A stretch of 64,000 bases of DNA, taken from contig RPFO01000451.1 of assembly GCA_009746045.1 (NCBI GenBank), forward strand, positions 1 through 64,000, given 5' to 3'. Every line of letters begins with the position of its first letter. Positions within the stretch are counted from its first letter, which is position 1. The stretch comes from Mesostigma viride. Lineage: Eukaryota; Streptophyta; Mesostigmatophyceae; Mesostigmatales; Mesostigmataceae. Below are positions 34,942 to 44,310 of this stretch, one piece after another. The position numbers and the translations under genes were made by a program. The notes beneath the pieces were generated by a model. It had not been told where the DNA came from. It did no database searches and worked only from the letters and a program-made list of their open reading frames with translations.

Positions 34942-36078
34942 ATGCTGTGGCTGCTGCTGCTGCTGGGTTGTTGCTCCAGCGTTGCTGCCGCCCGCCATAC
35001 CCCCGGTGCTTGCTGGTGCCCCTCCCCCTGGTGCTCCCCCGTCCTTCCCCTCGTCACCATCCTCCTCTGGATGCGACCGCTGGGGCGTAGACGATGGTCC
35101 ACACCCCTCCTGCCACTTTCCTTGGCGGACCCGCTTGGCGGCCCTCAGCAGTTGCTCGATTGCCTCTGCTGCCCGCGTCCGCTTGGCCGGGTTGGCCTCC
35201 GCTGCGTCCAGCTCCTGGTGGAGAAGTGCAGCGATGCGGTCCAGCTCCAGGTCCGTGTCGGTCTGCATGGTGTGTTTGGGTGTGGGGGGGGGGTGGGGTG
35301 TGTCTGCGCCAGTACGCACACGCTCACGCGCGTTTAACAAGGCCGTTCCTCGCTGGGCCCTTGCTGGCTGTGGGGTGCGCATAAAGTCCAATACCGCGTC
35401 CTCCGGCAGCGGCTCATGTGGCGCCAGACCACGCTCAAACCGGATTGCGTCTCCGAATTCTCCCTGCAGAGCCCATGTCCTGGCCGCCTCCTGATACCTG
35501 CGCAGAGCCCGCTCCTCCTTGCGCATGCGCCTGTCTAAGGCACGAGCATTCCTCCTGCTCTTCCTTGCCAACCGAGCCTCCTGCTCCCTCCGCGCCGGGC
35601 CCACCATCGTTGCCAGTGTCGCCTCTGACCTCTTCATGGCTGCGTCCAGCCTCGCCTGGTGACGCCGGGTCTTCTCTGCTGCGTCGTGCGCCTTCGCACG
35701 GAGTCGCTTCATCTCCCGATGCTGCGCCTCCCGTGCTGCGCGCTCCCTGGCCAGACTGTTCTCCGCCATGGACCGCACCATTGCCCTCTTGGCCTTCCGC
35801 TGGCAATGCCTGGCGTACTCTATCTTGGCCAGACGCTCTGCCTCCACCATGGCCGGGTCCATCAAAACAAGCTCCTCTCCACGCGCTCCTGGCTGCATTT
35901 CCACCGACGAGTCGGTCTCCTGCAGCACATCTCCAGCCATACGCCTGAAGGAGCGCGCTGTGCGCCTGTGCGCAAAGGTGTACAGCTCGTTCTTCTTGCG
36001 GAGAACGTATGGGGGCGCCTCTCGCGCGCCCGTCGGCATTACAATTCGTTCAAGTGGCCCGCCGGAGCGGCTGTACAA
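34432..36078 (-). CDS. Element 1 gag
   Basis: About 548 codons. The N-terminal 200 residues are charged and predicted coiled-coil (EAERLAKIEYARHCQRKAKR and similar). Then come a Pro-rich linker, a DLELDRIAALLHQELDAAEA helix, a Gly/Ala stretch, and a polyglutamine region of about 50 residues (imperfect CAG/CTG tract at plus 34860-34985). The copia gag-like domain follows (DALEFLFKIEHSW, DWFPALRVSNTI, FTEFIADLKGLL, LQALKGFTW). It ends in a different frame from the integrase ORF 14 bp downstream; two small slips near 34420-34460 would fuse them, so gag-pol fusion or frameshifting is likely. Confidence 0.82.
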
Positions 36079-36099
36079 TTTTTCCCAGTGAGCGCGCTG

Positions 36100-36720
36100 C
36101 CAGGTGTACTTGTGGGCAAATTTTTAGGTGCCCCGTCACTTCGAGGTACTAAAAATTAGGCTACGGTACGAATTCAGCGAATTTCAGCGAATTTTCAGTC
36201 GAACCAAAGGAAGTGACGCCAACTACCAAAAAGTTTCCGTTACGAATTTTCAGCCCAACACTCGCGCAAAATGAAGTGACGGCAACTACCAAAACTTTTC
36301 CGTTACGAATTTTCACTCCCACACGTTTGCACAAAAGACTTGACGGCAACTACCAAAAAGTTTCCGTTACGAATTTTCAGTCCCACACTTCGCGCAAATT
36401 TTAGTAGGGCTGCACGCAAGCTACCTTTCAAAATTTTGCGCTAGTATGGAACGCATTTCATTCGTCTGGAGGAACGCTGCCCGCCAACTACCCCCGTTCA
36501 GAAAGTTCCGCCGAAATTTACCCGAGATTTGGAAATCTGAACGTCCGCGCAAATTTTAGTAGGGCTGCACGCAAGCTACCTTTCAAAATTTTGCGCAAGT
36601 ATGGAACGCAATTCATTCGTCCGGAGGAATGCTGCTCGTCAACTGCCCCCGTTCAGAAAGTTGCGCCGAACTTTACTTGAGATTTGGAAATCTGAACGTG
36701 CGGTTGGAGTTTCGCGGGGA
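36100..36720. repeat. Element 1 internal tandem repeats
   Basis: Two families. About 36185-36390: three ~60-bp units sharing ACCAAAA(A)GTTTCCGTTACG or close variants. 36391-36545 and 36546-36700: two 155-bp units starting CGCGCAAATTTTAGTAGGGC. They lie in the non-coding gap between ORF X and gag. Confidence 0.85.
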
Positions 36721-37038
36721 AACCCAAGTTCCCAAGTAATTCACCAATGACGCGCTTCGAACACTTGTCCGCTAAAACCTAAGCAGCCGCTCCGGCTGGC
36801 CACTTAAACGAAACTTGATGGCCCCGCGCGCAGCCCCGCCCTCGCCACTCGATCCCTCTCCAGCTGCCGCTCCGCGAGCTCCCGGGCTATTCTGTCAATC
36901 TCAGTCTCCGCCCGCAGCTGAGCCTCGCGCTGAGCCTCCAGCTCGCGCTGCTGCTCCAGCTCCTTGCGAAGCTGGGCCTCCTGCCGAATGCGCTCTGCCT
37001 CTCGGCGGAGCAGCTCCTCGCGTTTCGCCTTGTCCTCC

Positions 37039-37737
37039 AGTTAAACTTTCTTAGCACACGCAATGTGAAGGATATGGTTGCAATGCAGCAATGTGTGAAT
37101 ATGGTTGGAAACGGAGCTTTGTTAAATCGGATAATGTTTACAGCGCTCACACACTTGAGGCTTGTACACGCGCTTGCCAAGTCAAGGCACAACACGTGAG
37201 GCGGGCTCGCAAGAGATGCCCATTTGGCACTGGCCTATTGTTTATATACTTGTGCACTGTGCTTGCTAGTCCTGAGCAGCCTAGGAGGCCTGCTCAGTAA
37301 TAACACCCCCGGTACAGTATTCACTACCTGTACAGCGCCCAACTCCTATACAGTAGGTCTGCCATACAGGCACAGTGACCACAGAGTACAGTCACCACAG
37401 TGATTATTGCATCTGCACCTAGAAGTCCAGGACTAAGCCTGCGGTACCAACAGACCACAGGTTAAGGTTCCTATTTCCTGCGTACGACGTATTAATCCAA
37501 TACCGTCGTAGGTACAGCACCTAATTCCTGTCAGCCCAGGAATTACTGTCGACCCCATATGTCGTCGGCAAATATTCACGTCCGACTTAGAAGAACAGCC
37601 GGCTCGCGCTCGCGCGCGACCGGGAAGTCGGAACGCCATAACTTTCTTGATACTTGTCGGAATGAACTCGTTCCGGTGCCGCTGGAATCGCAGAGATATG
37701 CCGAATCAGGATCACGCCAATGCGCTTGGCGTTAACT
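37039..37737 (-). repeat. Element 2 3' LTR
   Basis: 699 bp, nearly identical to 44311-45009, with AGTTAA...TTAACT inverted ends. It includes GTTTATATACTTGTGC on plus. Confidence 0.95.
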
Positions 37738-38485
37738 CCAATCCTTTCTTTTCTTGAGCTGTAGCAGCTCACACAAGTCTACATACAAACACACACAATG
37801 GGTACTGGATATCCTCCCCAGACTACAAGTCACAACCCGCTGGGCATGACAGTCAGCTTGGATTCCTTATTATATGTACATAGCACCCATACTGGCTCAG
37901 GAGCACAAACAAATTACAATGAGTCCCTATCCCTTCACGGGAGGCTCGTTGTGTTACCCATGTACAAGAGGTTGGCCAACTGTGGCAGCCCATAGGTGTT
38001 CAGCTAAGAACTTGAGAAGTATGTACAACCTTCAGGACCTTAGGCGAAACCCCACAGATCACCCACAACAGCTCATCAGAAAACATTGCTGACCCCCAGA
38101 CGGGAGTCGGCGCCGGTCTGCTGCCCCTTATCGAACCAGACACAACATCTACGCGAAGCACATGCAAAACACAAGCTCCCATACTCGTTCCAACCGTGGA
38201 AAATCAGGGGACCTGTCGCCACCTCACCAGCATGGTGGATGGGTCAGCCAGTCCGTGAAACTCCGCCTTAAGACGGCACCAGGGAATCGAACCCCGCCCA
38301 CAAACCACAGATCTGGGGAAACCTCAGACTGAGATGAAAACCCCAGATAGACATCTCTCCATCAGAGACAATGTCAGACATTCCCACACCAGAGACATGT
38401 CTCACCCCTCAAGGTGTGCTCAGGATTATGTACAATCAAGCTCCCAGCCTGATATCCAGAGACTTAAGCACCCAGCTCTCAGCTT
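37738..38485 (-). other. Element 2 3' untranslated region
   Basis: About 750 bp between the pol stop and the 3' LTR with no supported ORF. On minus, near 38276-38296, GGGGTTCGATTCCCTGG resembles a tRNA T-arm/B-box. No A-box or complete cloverleaf was seen. Confidence 0.55.
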
Positions 38486-41400
38486 TTAGACAGATAGACC
38501 GACTTGACAGTCAGCATTCATGAGCTTCCTCAGTACATTGTACTGGGCTGGGGCCTTGTGTGGCAGCTTTGTCAATGCATCAGCAGGGTTCTCCTCGCCA
38601 GGGATATGCTTCAAGTCAACCAAACTGGCCAACTCCTTCAGCAACAAATAATCCAGGTCCCGGCTCCTGGCCAGCTGCTTGTGAACAAACTGGACCATAC
38701 CCATGCTGTCTGTTAGCAACAACGTCTCCATCTGCAAGGTCCAAGGGGTAACTGAAGCCAGCTCCAGCATTAACTCCTTTATGTACAGGCTGGACTGGAT
38801 CCCCTCGCATATGGCCCTGCATTCTGCCACATCTGAACTGATACAGACCCTCTTCTGCAGTCTGCTGTACCAGCTGAACAAACTTGCCCTGCTCTGATAA
38901 AAAGCAAACAGAGCAGCAGATCTCCCCCTGACCTTGGTAACCTGGCGAGCATCCATGGAACTGTCAACAAAGATCTCCAAGGTGATAGGCTGGGCAAAGT
39001 CAATCCCAGACAAAATCAGATCAGGGGTACTCTCCACCAACCGGGCTATGACTCGAGGCTTCTCATCCTCAAGCACCTCATCAGGCATTCTGCTATGGAC
39101 CATCAAAGACGGACCACAGATGCTGGCAAACCAGGCCCACATGCCTCTCAACTCAGGTCCTGCAGCCTGGGTGATCTTCTCTGGCAAGGCCTTCACAATG
39201 GTCTGTTTATAATCTCCTCCAGCCTGAAGCCTGATACTCCACTCCCCGTCCCTCCTGAACAGGGTAGCCTGCATTCCACAGAACACTACAGGCTTGTTGG
39301 GCTCCTGCCACAGCTCCTTGCCCAGTGAAAACTTGCCACTGATGACAGGAATAAACTTCTTCAGCCAGGTCGTGGGGGCTAGCAAATGCAGATCATCTCC
39401 ATGCAAACTAGCATACACTGGCAGACCCTCCCATTGGGCCAGCAGCAAACAGGGATCAACTGAAGACACTCTCAAGCCACACTCACTGATCAGAGCTTCC
39501 TGCAGCGTGAGTCTCCAGATGATTGGGCTCGACCTGAGTCCTTCCAGGCCCTTCAGAATAACCAGGAATTGTTGATGCAGCTCCAGCTTCCAGATGGCAG
39601 GCACCTCAACACAGTAAGGCTCATCCTGCTTCCACACCCTCCTGGCCACTTCTGGATCAGATTTTAAAAATGCCCTCTTGAAGTCCAGCAGCACTGATGA
39701 CATAGCTGCTCCCCTGTTCAGCAACCCCACGTAGAGACATAGCAAAATTCTCCATGTGTCGTGTAGCATCCCTGGCGTGTATAGCTCCTCTCCTGGCAGA
39801 CTCCCCGTGCCGTGATACTCATTCAGGACAGGCCTGACATGGGGCACTGATACCTCATCCACAACCTTCCTCTTCAGCACAAATCTCAAAGCAAGCTTCC
39901 TTGATGCTGGGGGACGTCTGTCTGTTGGTGCAGCACACTCAAACTGCAACCACTCCTCCAATGCCTTGGAGAAGGCGAGCTTCCAAGCCTCAAACAAAGT
40001 AGGCGAGCTCATCTCTTGGACCAGCTGGTCATATGTCAAAGGAGAGTGTGCAGCAAGGCTCCTGTGAGTTATGCCAATACTGCTGGGGTGCAACACAGCT
40101 GGAATAACCAAACTGGCCGCTGGGGGCACCTCCCCTTCATCCCATTTTACACCCTTGACCGGCTTGGCCCTGCACCTGACTGGAAATGTTGTCCTGAAAT
40201 TTTCTAGGGGAATCATCCCCCAGCCATCTCTTCTCAGAGCTGTAGCTCTGATAGAAATCCCAGGATTGCCCAGAAAATTCTGACCCAAAATCACAGGGCC
40301 ATCATAGTCCTCTAGGACAAGGAAGGTCACATCCACACCCATGACAGGGGCATTAACCTCTCCCAACACCCTTAGATGCGTCCTACCACTGAAATCAGAC
40401 ACCCAGGGGCAACTTGGTTCTCCGACCAGCAGTTCTCCTGTATGCTGAGGTCCCATGACAGAAACCTGTGCATTGGTATCTATCTCCATGGCAGCTACCT
40501 CAGGTTCATCCAACTGGACAAGCTTGGACACCTTAGGCTCCTTCTTGGCTCTTTGCAAAGCCTGTACAATATCTGATAGACGCACACCCCTAGGCCTGGT
40601 GTCGGGCCGTTCCGGAGGTGCAGCCTGTCCGCCTGCTTGCCCAACCACCGTATGTGAAGGTACCCCAGGGGCCGGGCCAGGGTCACCCTGAGGGCTCGAT
40701 ACAGCTGTAGCACCCTGATCAGGAAGCTCCACGTCACCCCCGCCTTGTACACCAGCGGGCACCTGGAAGAGGTCTCCTTGATTACCTCCCCGGGGACGGA
40801 TCTTTGACCAGGACAGACGGTGCACTGCTTGGGAGCCATCAATGGCCACCCAGCACTTATGGCCAGCGGCTTCTACTCGGGTCACCACCCCATCATGCCA
40901 GCTGCCACGTTTCCCTGGAAAGCTTGGTTCCTTCCACACAACAACCTGTTGTCCAACGTTAGGTTCTAGGACACTCCAGCCCTTGTCTTTCTGCCTCAGC
41001 TTGAGGAACTTGGCCTCTAGCTTCTCCTTCCATGCCTGCTCAGCATCAGCTGGCAGCATCCTGGTATGCAGCATAAGAGGATTGATGGCAATGTCACCAA
41101 AGAACATGGGAGTCCTCAGGTTCAGCCTGTCCTCCACAGAACGTAGCCATGCAGATGTCACAATGGCAGATGACGTCCTTGGAATCCTCTCCACCAGCAG
41201 CACAGTCTTGATCTCTTGGATGGCTCTCTCCACCACCCCTTGCTGGCCGTGGCTCTCCCTGGGTGTAATCAGCAACTCTGGAAACTCTGGCAGGTTCTCA
41301 CAGCACTCAAACTGAATGTCACACTGCAACAACTCCAACCCAGGGTACCTGCTCCTTGTCAACTTCAGAGCAGCAATCAATGTAGGCTTCTCCATGTCAG

Positions 41401-42043
41401 GCAGGATCTCTAGGGTCTTGTACTTGGTATATCTGTCCACTGCCACCAGCAGCTTCAAACCCCTGATTCTCTGAATATCTACCTGCACATGGCCTGGCTG
41501 CAAAATAGGAGTCCTGGCATGAGACTGCTTGGGCTTTCTAGCAACTAGCCTGCACTTGCAAGCTTGAGCAACCTGTTGGCAGATGGAGTACAACTCACTT
41601 CCTCCCAGCCGTCTAGCAACTTGCAAAGACTGAGCTGCATGGCCAAACATGGTATGCAACCTTGAGGCAATGTCATACAAGAGAGAAAACCTTTTATTGT
41701 CATTATTAGCACTCAAGGTATGTACAGATCCCTTATGTACAGGAGGCACCAGGGTCGTGCCTGTCAGACTGTCTCCAGCCCTATCCTCATCCTGACCATC
41801 CTGTGCCAGTCCTGCACGGTCAGAATGCTTCTGAGATCCACCTGGGTCCACATCACCAGGTCCTACCTCAGGCTCAGCACCGCCATGGCGGGCACGTTGG
41901 CGAGTAACCACTGCAGCTACAGCTGGCATACTCTCTGTGGTAACCAAGCTTGCCCCATCGTGTCCAATAGGCTCTTTCACTAGAGCATGGGGCTGCCCCT
42001 CACTGCTGTCACTAGCAGCTTCATTACACACCCCTGGGGGCAC
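38486..42043 (-). CDS. Element 2 pol polyprotein: IN-PR-RT-RNase H
   Basis: 1185 codons uninterrupted. Residues about 129-164: HHCC module (LHTMFGH ... CQQVAQACKC). 189/242/272: integrase D, D, E (VQVDIQ, LLQCDIQ, GVVERAIQ). About 519-600: protease-like AMEIDTNAQVSVMG, WVSDFSGRTHLRVLG and GPVILGQNFLG. About 715-960: RT with LLDFKRAFLK (Asp 787) and SLHGDDLHLL (881-884). About 1010-1165: RNase H (IFVDSSMDA, AECRAIC, LLTDSMG, NPADALTK). Protease lies between integrase and RT. The segment upstream of the nominal start is open back to a UGA at 42077-42079 in the same frame as the zinc-knuckle ORF, so pol is probably made by stop readthrough or with a separate start. Confidence 0.93.
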   Translation of the reverse strand: MPPGVCNEAASDSSEGQPHALVKEPIGHDGASLVTTESMPAVAAVVTRQRARHGGAEPEVGPGDVDPGGSQKHSDRAGLAQDGQDEDRAGDSLTGTTLVPPVHKGSVHTLSANNDNKRFSLLYDIASRLHTMFGHAAQSLQVARRLGGSELYSICQQVAQACKCRLVARKPKQSHARTPILQPGHVQVDIQRIRGLKLLVAVDRYTKYKTLEILPDMEKPTLIAALKLTRSRYPGLELLQCDIQFECCENLPEFPELLITPRESHGQQGVVERAIQEIKTVLLVERIPRTSSAIVTSAWLRSVEDRLNLRTPMFFGDIAINPLMLHTRMLPADAEQAWKEKLEAKFLKLRQKDKGWSVLEPNVGQQVVVWKEPSFPGKRGSWHDGVVTRVEAAGHKCWVAIDGSQAVHRLSWSKIRPRGGNQGDLFQVPAGVQGGGDVELPDQGATAVSSPQGDPGPAPGVPSHTVVGQAGGQAAPPERPDTRPRGVRLSDIVQALQRAKKEPKVSKLVQLDEPEVAAMEIDTNAQVSVMGPQHTGELLVGEPSCPWVSDFSGRTHLRVLGEVNAPVMGVDVTFLVLEDYDGPVILGQNFLGNPGISIRATALRRDGWGMIPLENFRTTFPVRCRAKPVKGVKWDEGEVPPAASLVIPAVLHPSSIGITHRSLAAHSPLTYDQLVQEMSSPTLFEAWKLAFSKALEEWLQFECAAPTDRRPPASRKLALRFVLKRKVVDEVSVPHVRPVLNEYHGTGSLPGEELYTPGMLHDTWRILLCLYVGLLNRGAAMSSVLLDFKRAFLKSDPEVARRVWKQDEPYCVEVPAIWKLELHQQFLVILKGLEGLRSSPIIWRLTLQEALISECGLRVSSVDPCLLLAQWEGLPVYASLHGDDLHLLAPTTWLKKFIPVISGKFSLGKELWQEPNKPVVFCGMQATLFRRDGEWSIRLQAGGDYKQTIVKALPEKITQAAGPELRGMWAWFASICGPSLMVHSRMPDEVLEDEKPRVIARLVESTPDLILSGIDFAQPITLEIFVDSSMDARQVTKVRGRSAALFAFYQSRASLFSWYSRLQKRVCISSDVAECRAICEGIQSSLYIKELMLELASVTPWTLQMETLLLTDSMGMVQFVHKQLARSRDLDYLLLKELASLVDLKHIPGEENPADALTKLPHKAPAQYNVLRKLMNADCQVGLSV

Positions 42044-42076
42044 CCTCCAGGGTTCAGGGATGTGTGCAGGCTCAAG

Positions 42077-42523
42077 TCAATGATCAGCAGCCTTGCCCTT
42101 GCCCTTGTCCTGGGATGGACCAGCCTTGTCCTTGCTGCCACCCTGAGCTGGCTTGCTCTGACCTTCCTGCCTCAGGTACGAGGGACACTCATTCCTGAAG
42201 TGACCCTTCCCCTGGCAGAAATAACATTCCACCTGACTGATGTCCCGTGAGGTCCCACTGCTGGGCCCAGCCTTGGGAGGACCACCCACCCTCTTGAAGT
42301 CAAACTGGGACTGTGGATGTCCCGACTTCGGCGGGGTCCCCCGTCCAGCCCTTCTGTCACGCCCCCTCCTGGACCTTCCTCGACCCCTTGAAGAGGTCTC
42401 AGGCCCTCTCGAGGACGCTGGGCCCCCGTGGCCCGATCCCCTCATGGACTTAACCGTGGGTTCAGTGGCCTCCTCATCATTCTGACGAGGGCGCTTACCC
42501 CCACGTACTTGCCGCTGAAACAC
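42077..42523 (-). CDS. Element 2 nucleocapsid-like region (CCHC knuckle)
   Basis: About 148 codons. Arg/Gly-rich RNA-binding-like sequence (SSRGRGRSRRGRDRRAGRG), then a CCHC zinc knuckle (CYFCQGKGHFRNEC) and a Lys/Gly tail, ending at UGA followed by CUUG. It overlaps the end of the 43194-42442 gag ORF in a different frame. The switch falls at a G5 run (42498-42502, minus GTGGGGGTAAGC), which also looks like a 5' splice site. Frameshift, splicing and sequencing error are all possible. Confidence 0.85.
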   Translation of the reverse strand: MFQRQVRGGKRPRQNDEEATEPTVKSMRGSGHGGPASSRGPETSSRGRGRSRRGRDRRAGRGTPPKSGHPQSQFDFKRVGGPPKAGPSSGTSRDISQVECYFCQGKGHFRNECPSYLRQEGQSKPAQGGSKDKAGPSQDKGKGKAADH

Positions 42524-43194
42524 TCATACAACTGATCCGTCATGGCTGCCCAGCCATGGACCTGTCGCATGTGGATGGTCACATTATCCATGGTGACCGG
42601 ATCCAGCTGCAGCGACTTGAGAAAGTCGCCCATGGCCATCCGATCTGCGACGAAGAAGCCCTTGGCCATGGCGTCCTCCCTCAGCTTGACGAAGTCTTCA
42701 AAGGCGTGGACCACTAGTTGCCCCTTGATGGGCTTGTAGTCCAGGTATTCTTGCTTCAGGTGGGACCCATCTATGGTCCTCTTGTCACTCAGGAACGACC
42801 TGAGTCGCGTCATAAACGCCGTCCAGGTGTCCCCCGCCGCGTGCCGCTCCCGAACAAACTTGAACAGCCGCCTCGCCGACTGCCGTATGTAGGCACTAGA
42901 CGCCAGGATGCGAAGCTTGTCACCGTTGTATATCTCCGTGTACAAGTTCATGTCCTCTAACATCCTCTCAGCATCCCGGGGCTGCCAATTGTCCTTGATG
43001 GACTGAAACTGGCCTAGCACCATAAGAGAAATAAGAGAAGTATCTGGCACTTCAGCCTGGTCTCCCAGCGCCTGGCCGTCCCCGCGTCCATCGCGTCCAC
43101 CGCGTCCATCGCGTCCATCTCGTCCATCCATCCCAGCGCCGCGCCGTCCAAAGCCCATGAAGCCCGCTGGTTGGTTGATAGCTCCATCCTCCAT
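42442..43194 (-). CDS. Element 2 gag
   Basis: About 250 codons, of which roughly the first 230 (to the G5 run) are likely used. The N-terminus has a Gly-Arg-Asp repeat (RDGRDGRGGRDGRGDG). Then comes a helical copia-gag-like region (DTWTAFMTRLRSFLSDKRTI, HAFEDFVKLREDAMAKGFF, MAMGDFLKSLQLDPVTMDNV). Gag should assemble virus-like particles in the cytoplasm around element RNA. No protease lies at its end. Confidence 0.85.
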   Translation of the reverse strand: MEDGAINQPAGFMGFGRRGAGMDGRDGRDGRGGRDGRGDGQALGDQAEVPDTSLISLMVLGQFQSIKDNWQPRDAERMLEDMNLYTEIYNGDKLRILASSAYIRQSARRLFKFVRERHAAGDTWTAFMTRLRSFLSDKRTIDGSHLKQEYLDYKPIKGQLVVHAFEDFVKLREDAMAKGFFVADRMAMGDFLKSLQLDPVTMDNVTIHMRQVHGWAAMTDQLYECFSGKYVGVSALVRMMRRPLNPRLSP

Positions 43195-43296
43195 GATGGT
43201 CTCTGTTCAGATCTGCTACAGCCAGCCAAGTGGCCAAGCAGCAATTAAAGCAATATAAGCTACTGAACAAGAAAGGAAAGTGCCAAGTGTTACCAC

Positions 43297-44217
43297 TCAG
43301 GCAAGACCACCACGGCTGGCCCCAGGCGCGTCCTGGTTCTCCTTGTCGCTGTCGTCGTCGCTGTCGCTCACCACAATCAGCTCTGGTACCCTGCTACCTG
43401 CTGCGCCGTCGTCGACCCGCTGTCGGCCCACGATGACTGAATCGTCACCGTTGGTAAAGTAGACAGGTGACAACCCGTCGGTGGTACCTCGCGGATTGTA
43501 CGTTGGCACCTCGTGGTCGCCAAGCGTCTCGTCGCCTAGCCCAGCGACACCCCTTGCTCCTACCTCAAGGTCACTATCGTACCCAAGAGGTGCAAACTCC
43601 TCCCAACGCGTCACACGAACGCGAAGGGGCGGGGGCAGCTCCTGAAAAAGAACTCTTACTCGCTCTGGAAACCTGCCGACTCTTGTCGCGCGCTGTCCTC
43701 CGGCGATGGCTTCCGCTGTCGCCCCGACCTCTGCAAGCCGCCTGTGATGCTCCGCTCCGCGTCGTTCACGCCTAACTGGCCCCGCTGCAACACCCTCGTC
43801 GCCGATGCCGCCTGCGAAAGCACGTGGTACTCCCGCGCCCGCTACTGTCGGTACAAACTCGTGTCGCCCTGCGCCAGCTGCTTCCGCAACCTCGCCTCGC
43901 CTTGCCGCCAACTCCGTCCGCACTCGCTCTGCTACTGCAGTAATCACCGTCTGGATGCCGACCAACCCGTGAAGCTCCTGCTCAAGGTCGTCGATGCTCC
44001 GGTGCTCCGGAATGACGATGGTTTGTACGTGTCGCAGAATTCGCTCCCAGTCTTCGACCTGGTCGTCGACGAATTGCACGAAGCTGCGATTTACAGGCGG
44101 ACGATCTGCAAGCAACAAAGATAGATCCCGAACGACACGGCGTAATTCAGGAGAAATCGAACCCCCAGCAGACTGCCGAAACCGGAAATCCTGCTGCCGT
44201 TGTTCCTCCTGCACCAT
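43297..44217 (-). CDS. Element 2 ORF Y, extra ORF upstream of gag
   Basis: 306 codons, ATG at 44217, 93 nt after the 5' LTR. The N-terminus has a predicted helical region (ELRRVVRDLSLLLADRP, FVDDQVEDWERILRHVQTI). The middle is Ala/Gly/Arg-rich. The C-terminus is acidic (LIVVSDSDDDSDKENQD). I recognise no domain. Element 1 has a different extra ORF (X) in the same position, also with an acidic segment, so a leader ORF before gag may be characteristic of this lineage. Confidence 0.8.
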   Translation of the reverse strand: MVQEEQRQQDFRFRQSAGGSISPELRRVVRDLSLLLADRPPVNRSFVQFVDDQVEDWERILRHVQTIVIPEHRSIDDLEQELHGLVGIQTVITAVAERVRTELAARRGEVAEAAGAGRHEFVPTVAGAGVPRAFAGGIGDEGVAAGPVRRERRGAEHHRRLAEVGATAEAIAGGQRATRVGRFPERVRVLFQELPPPLRVRVTRWEEFAPLGYDSDLEVGARGVAGLGDETLGDHEVPTYNPRGTTDGLSPVYFTNGDDSVIVGRQRVDDGAAGSRVPELIVVSDSDDDSDKENQDAPGASRGGLA

Positions 44218-44310
44218 TCACCACCGGACGAGCTCCTCTCGTCGTCAAAGCTGCACACCGCAACCGGCAACGACCCTCCTGGCCGTTCCGCTGAGACTGG
44301 TTGTAATTTG

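Noticed and set aside
38276-38300. tRNA gene on the minus strand in the element 2 3' region
   Set aside because: Only a T-arm-like GGGGTTCGATTCCCTGG is present. No A-box, anticodon arm or acceptor pairing could be found.
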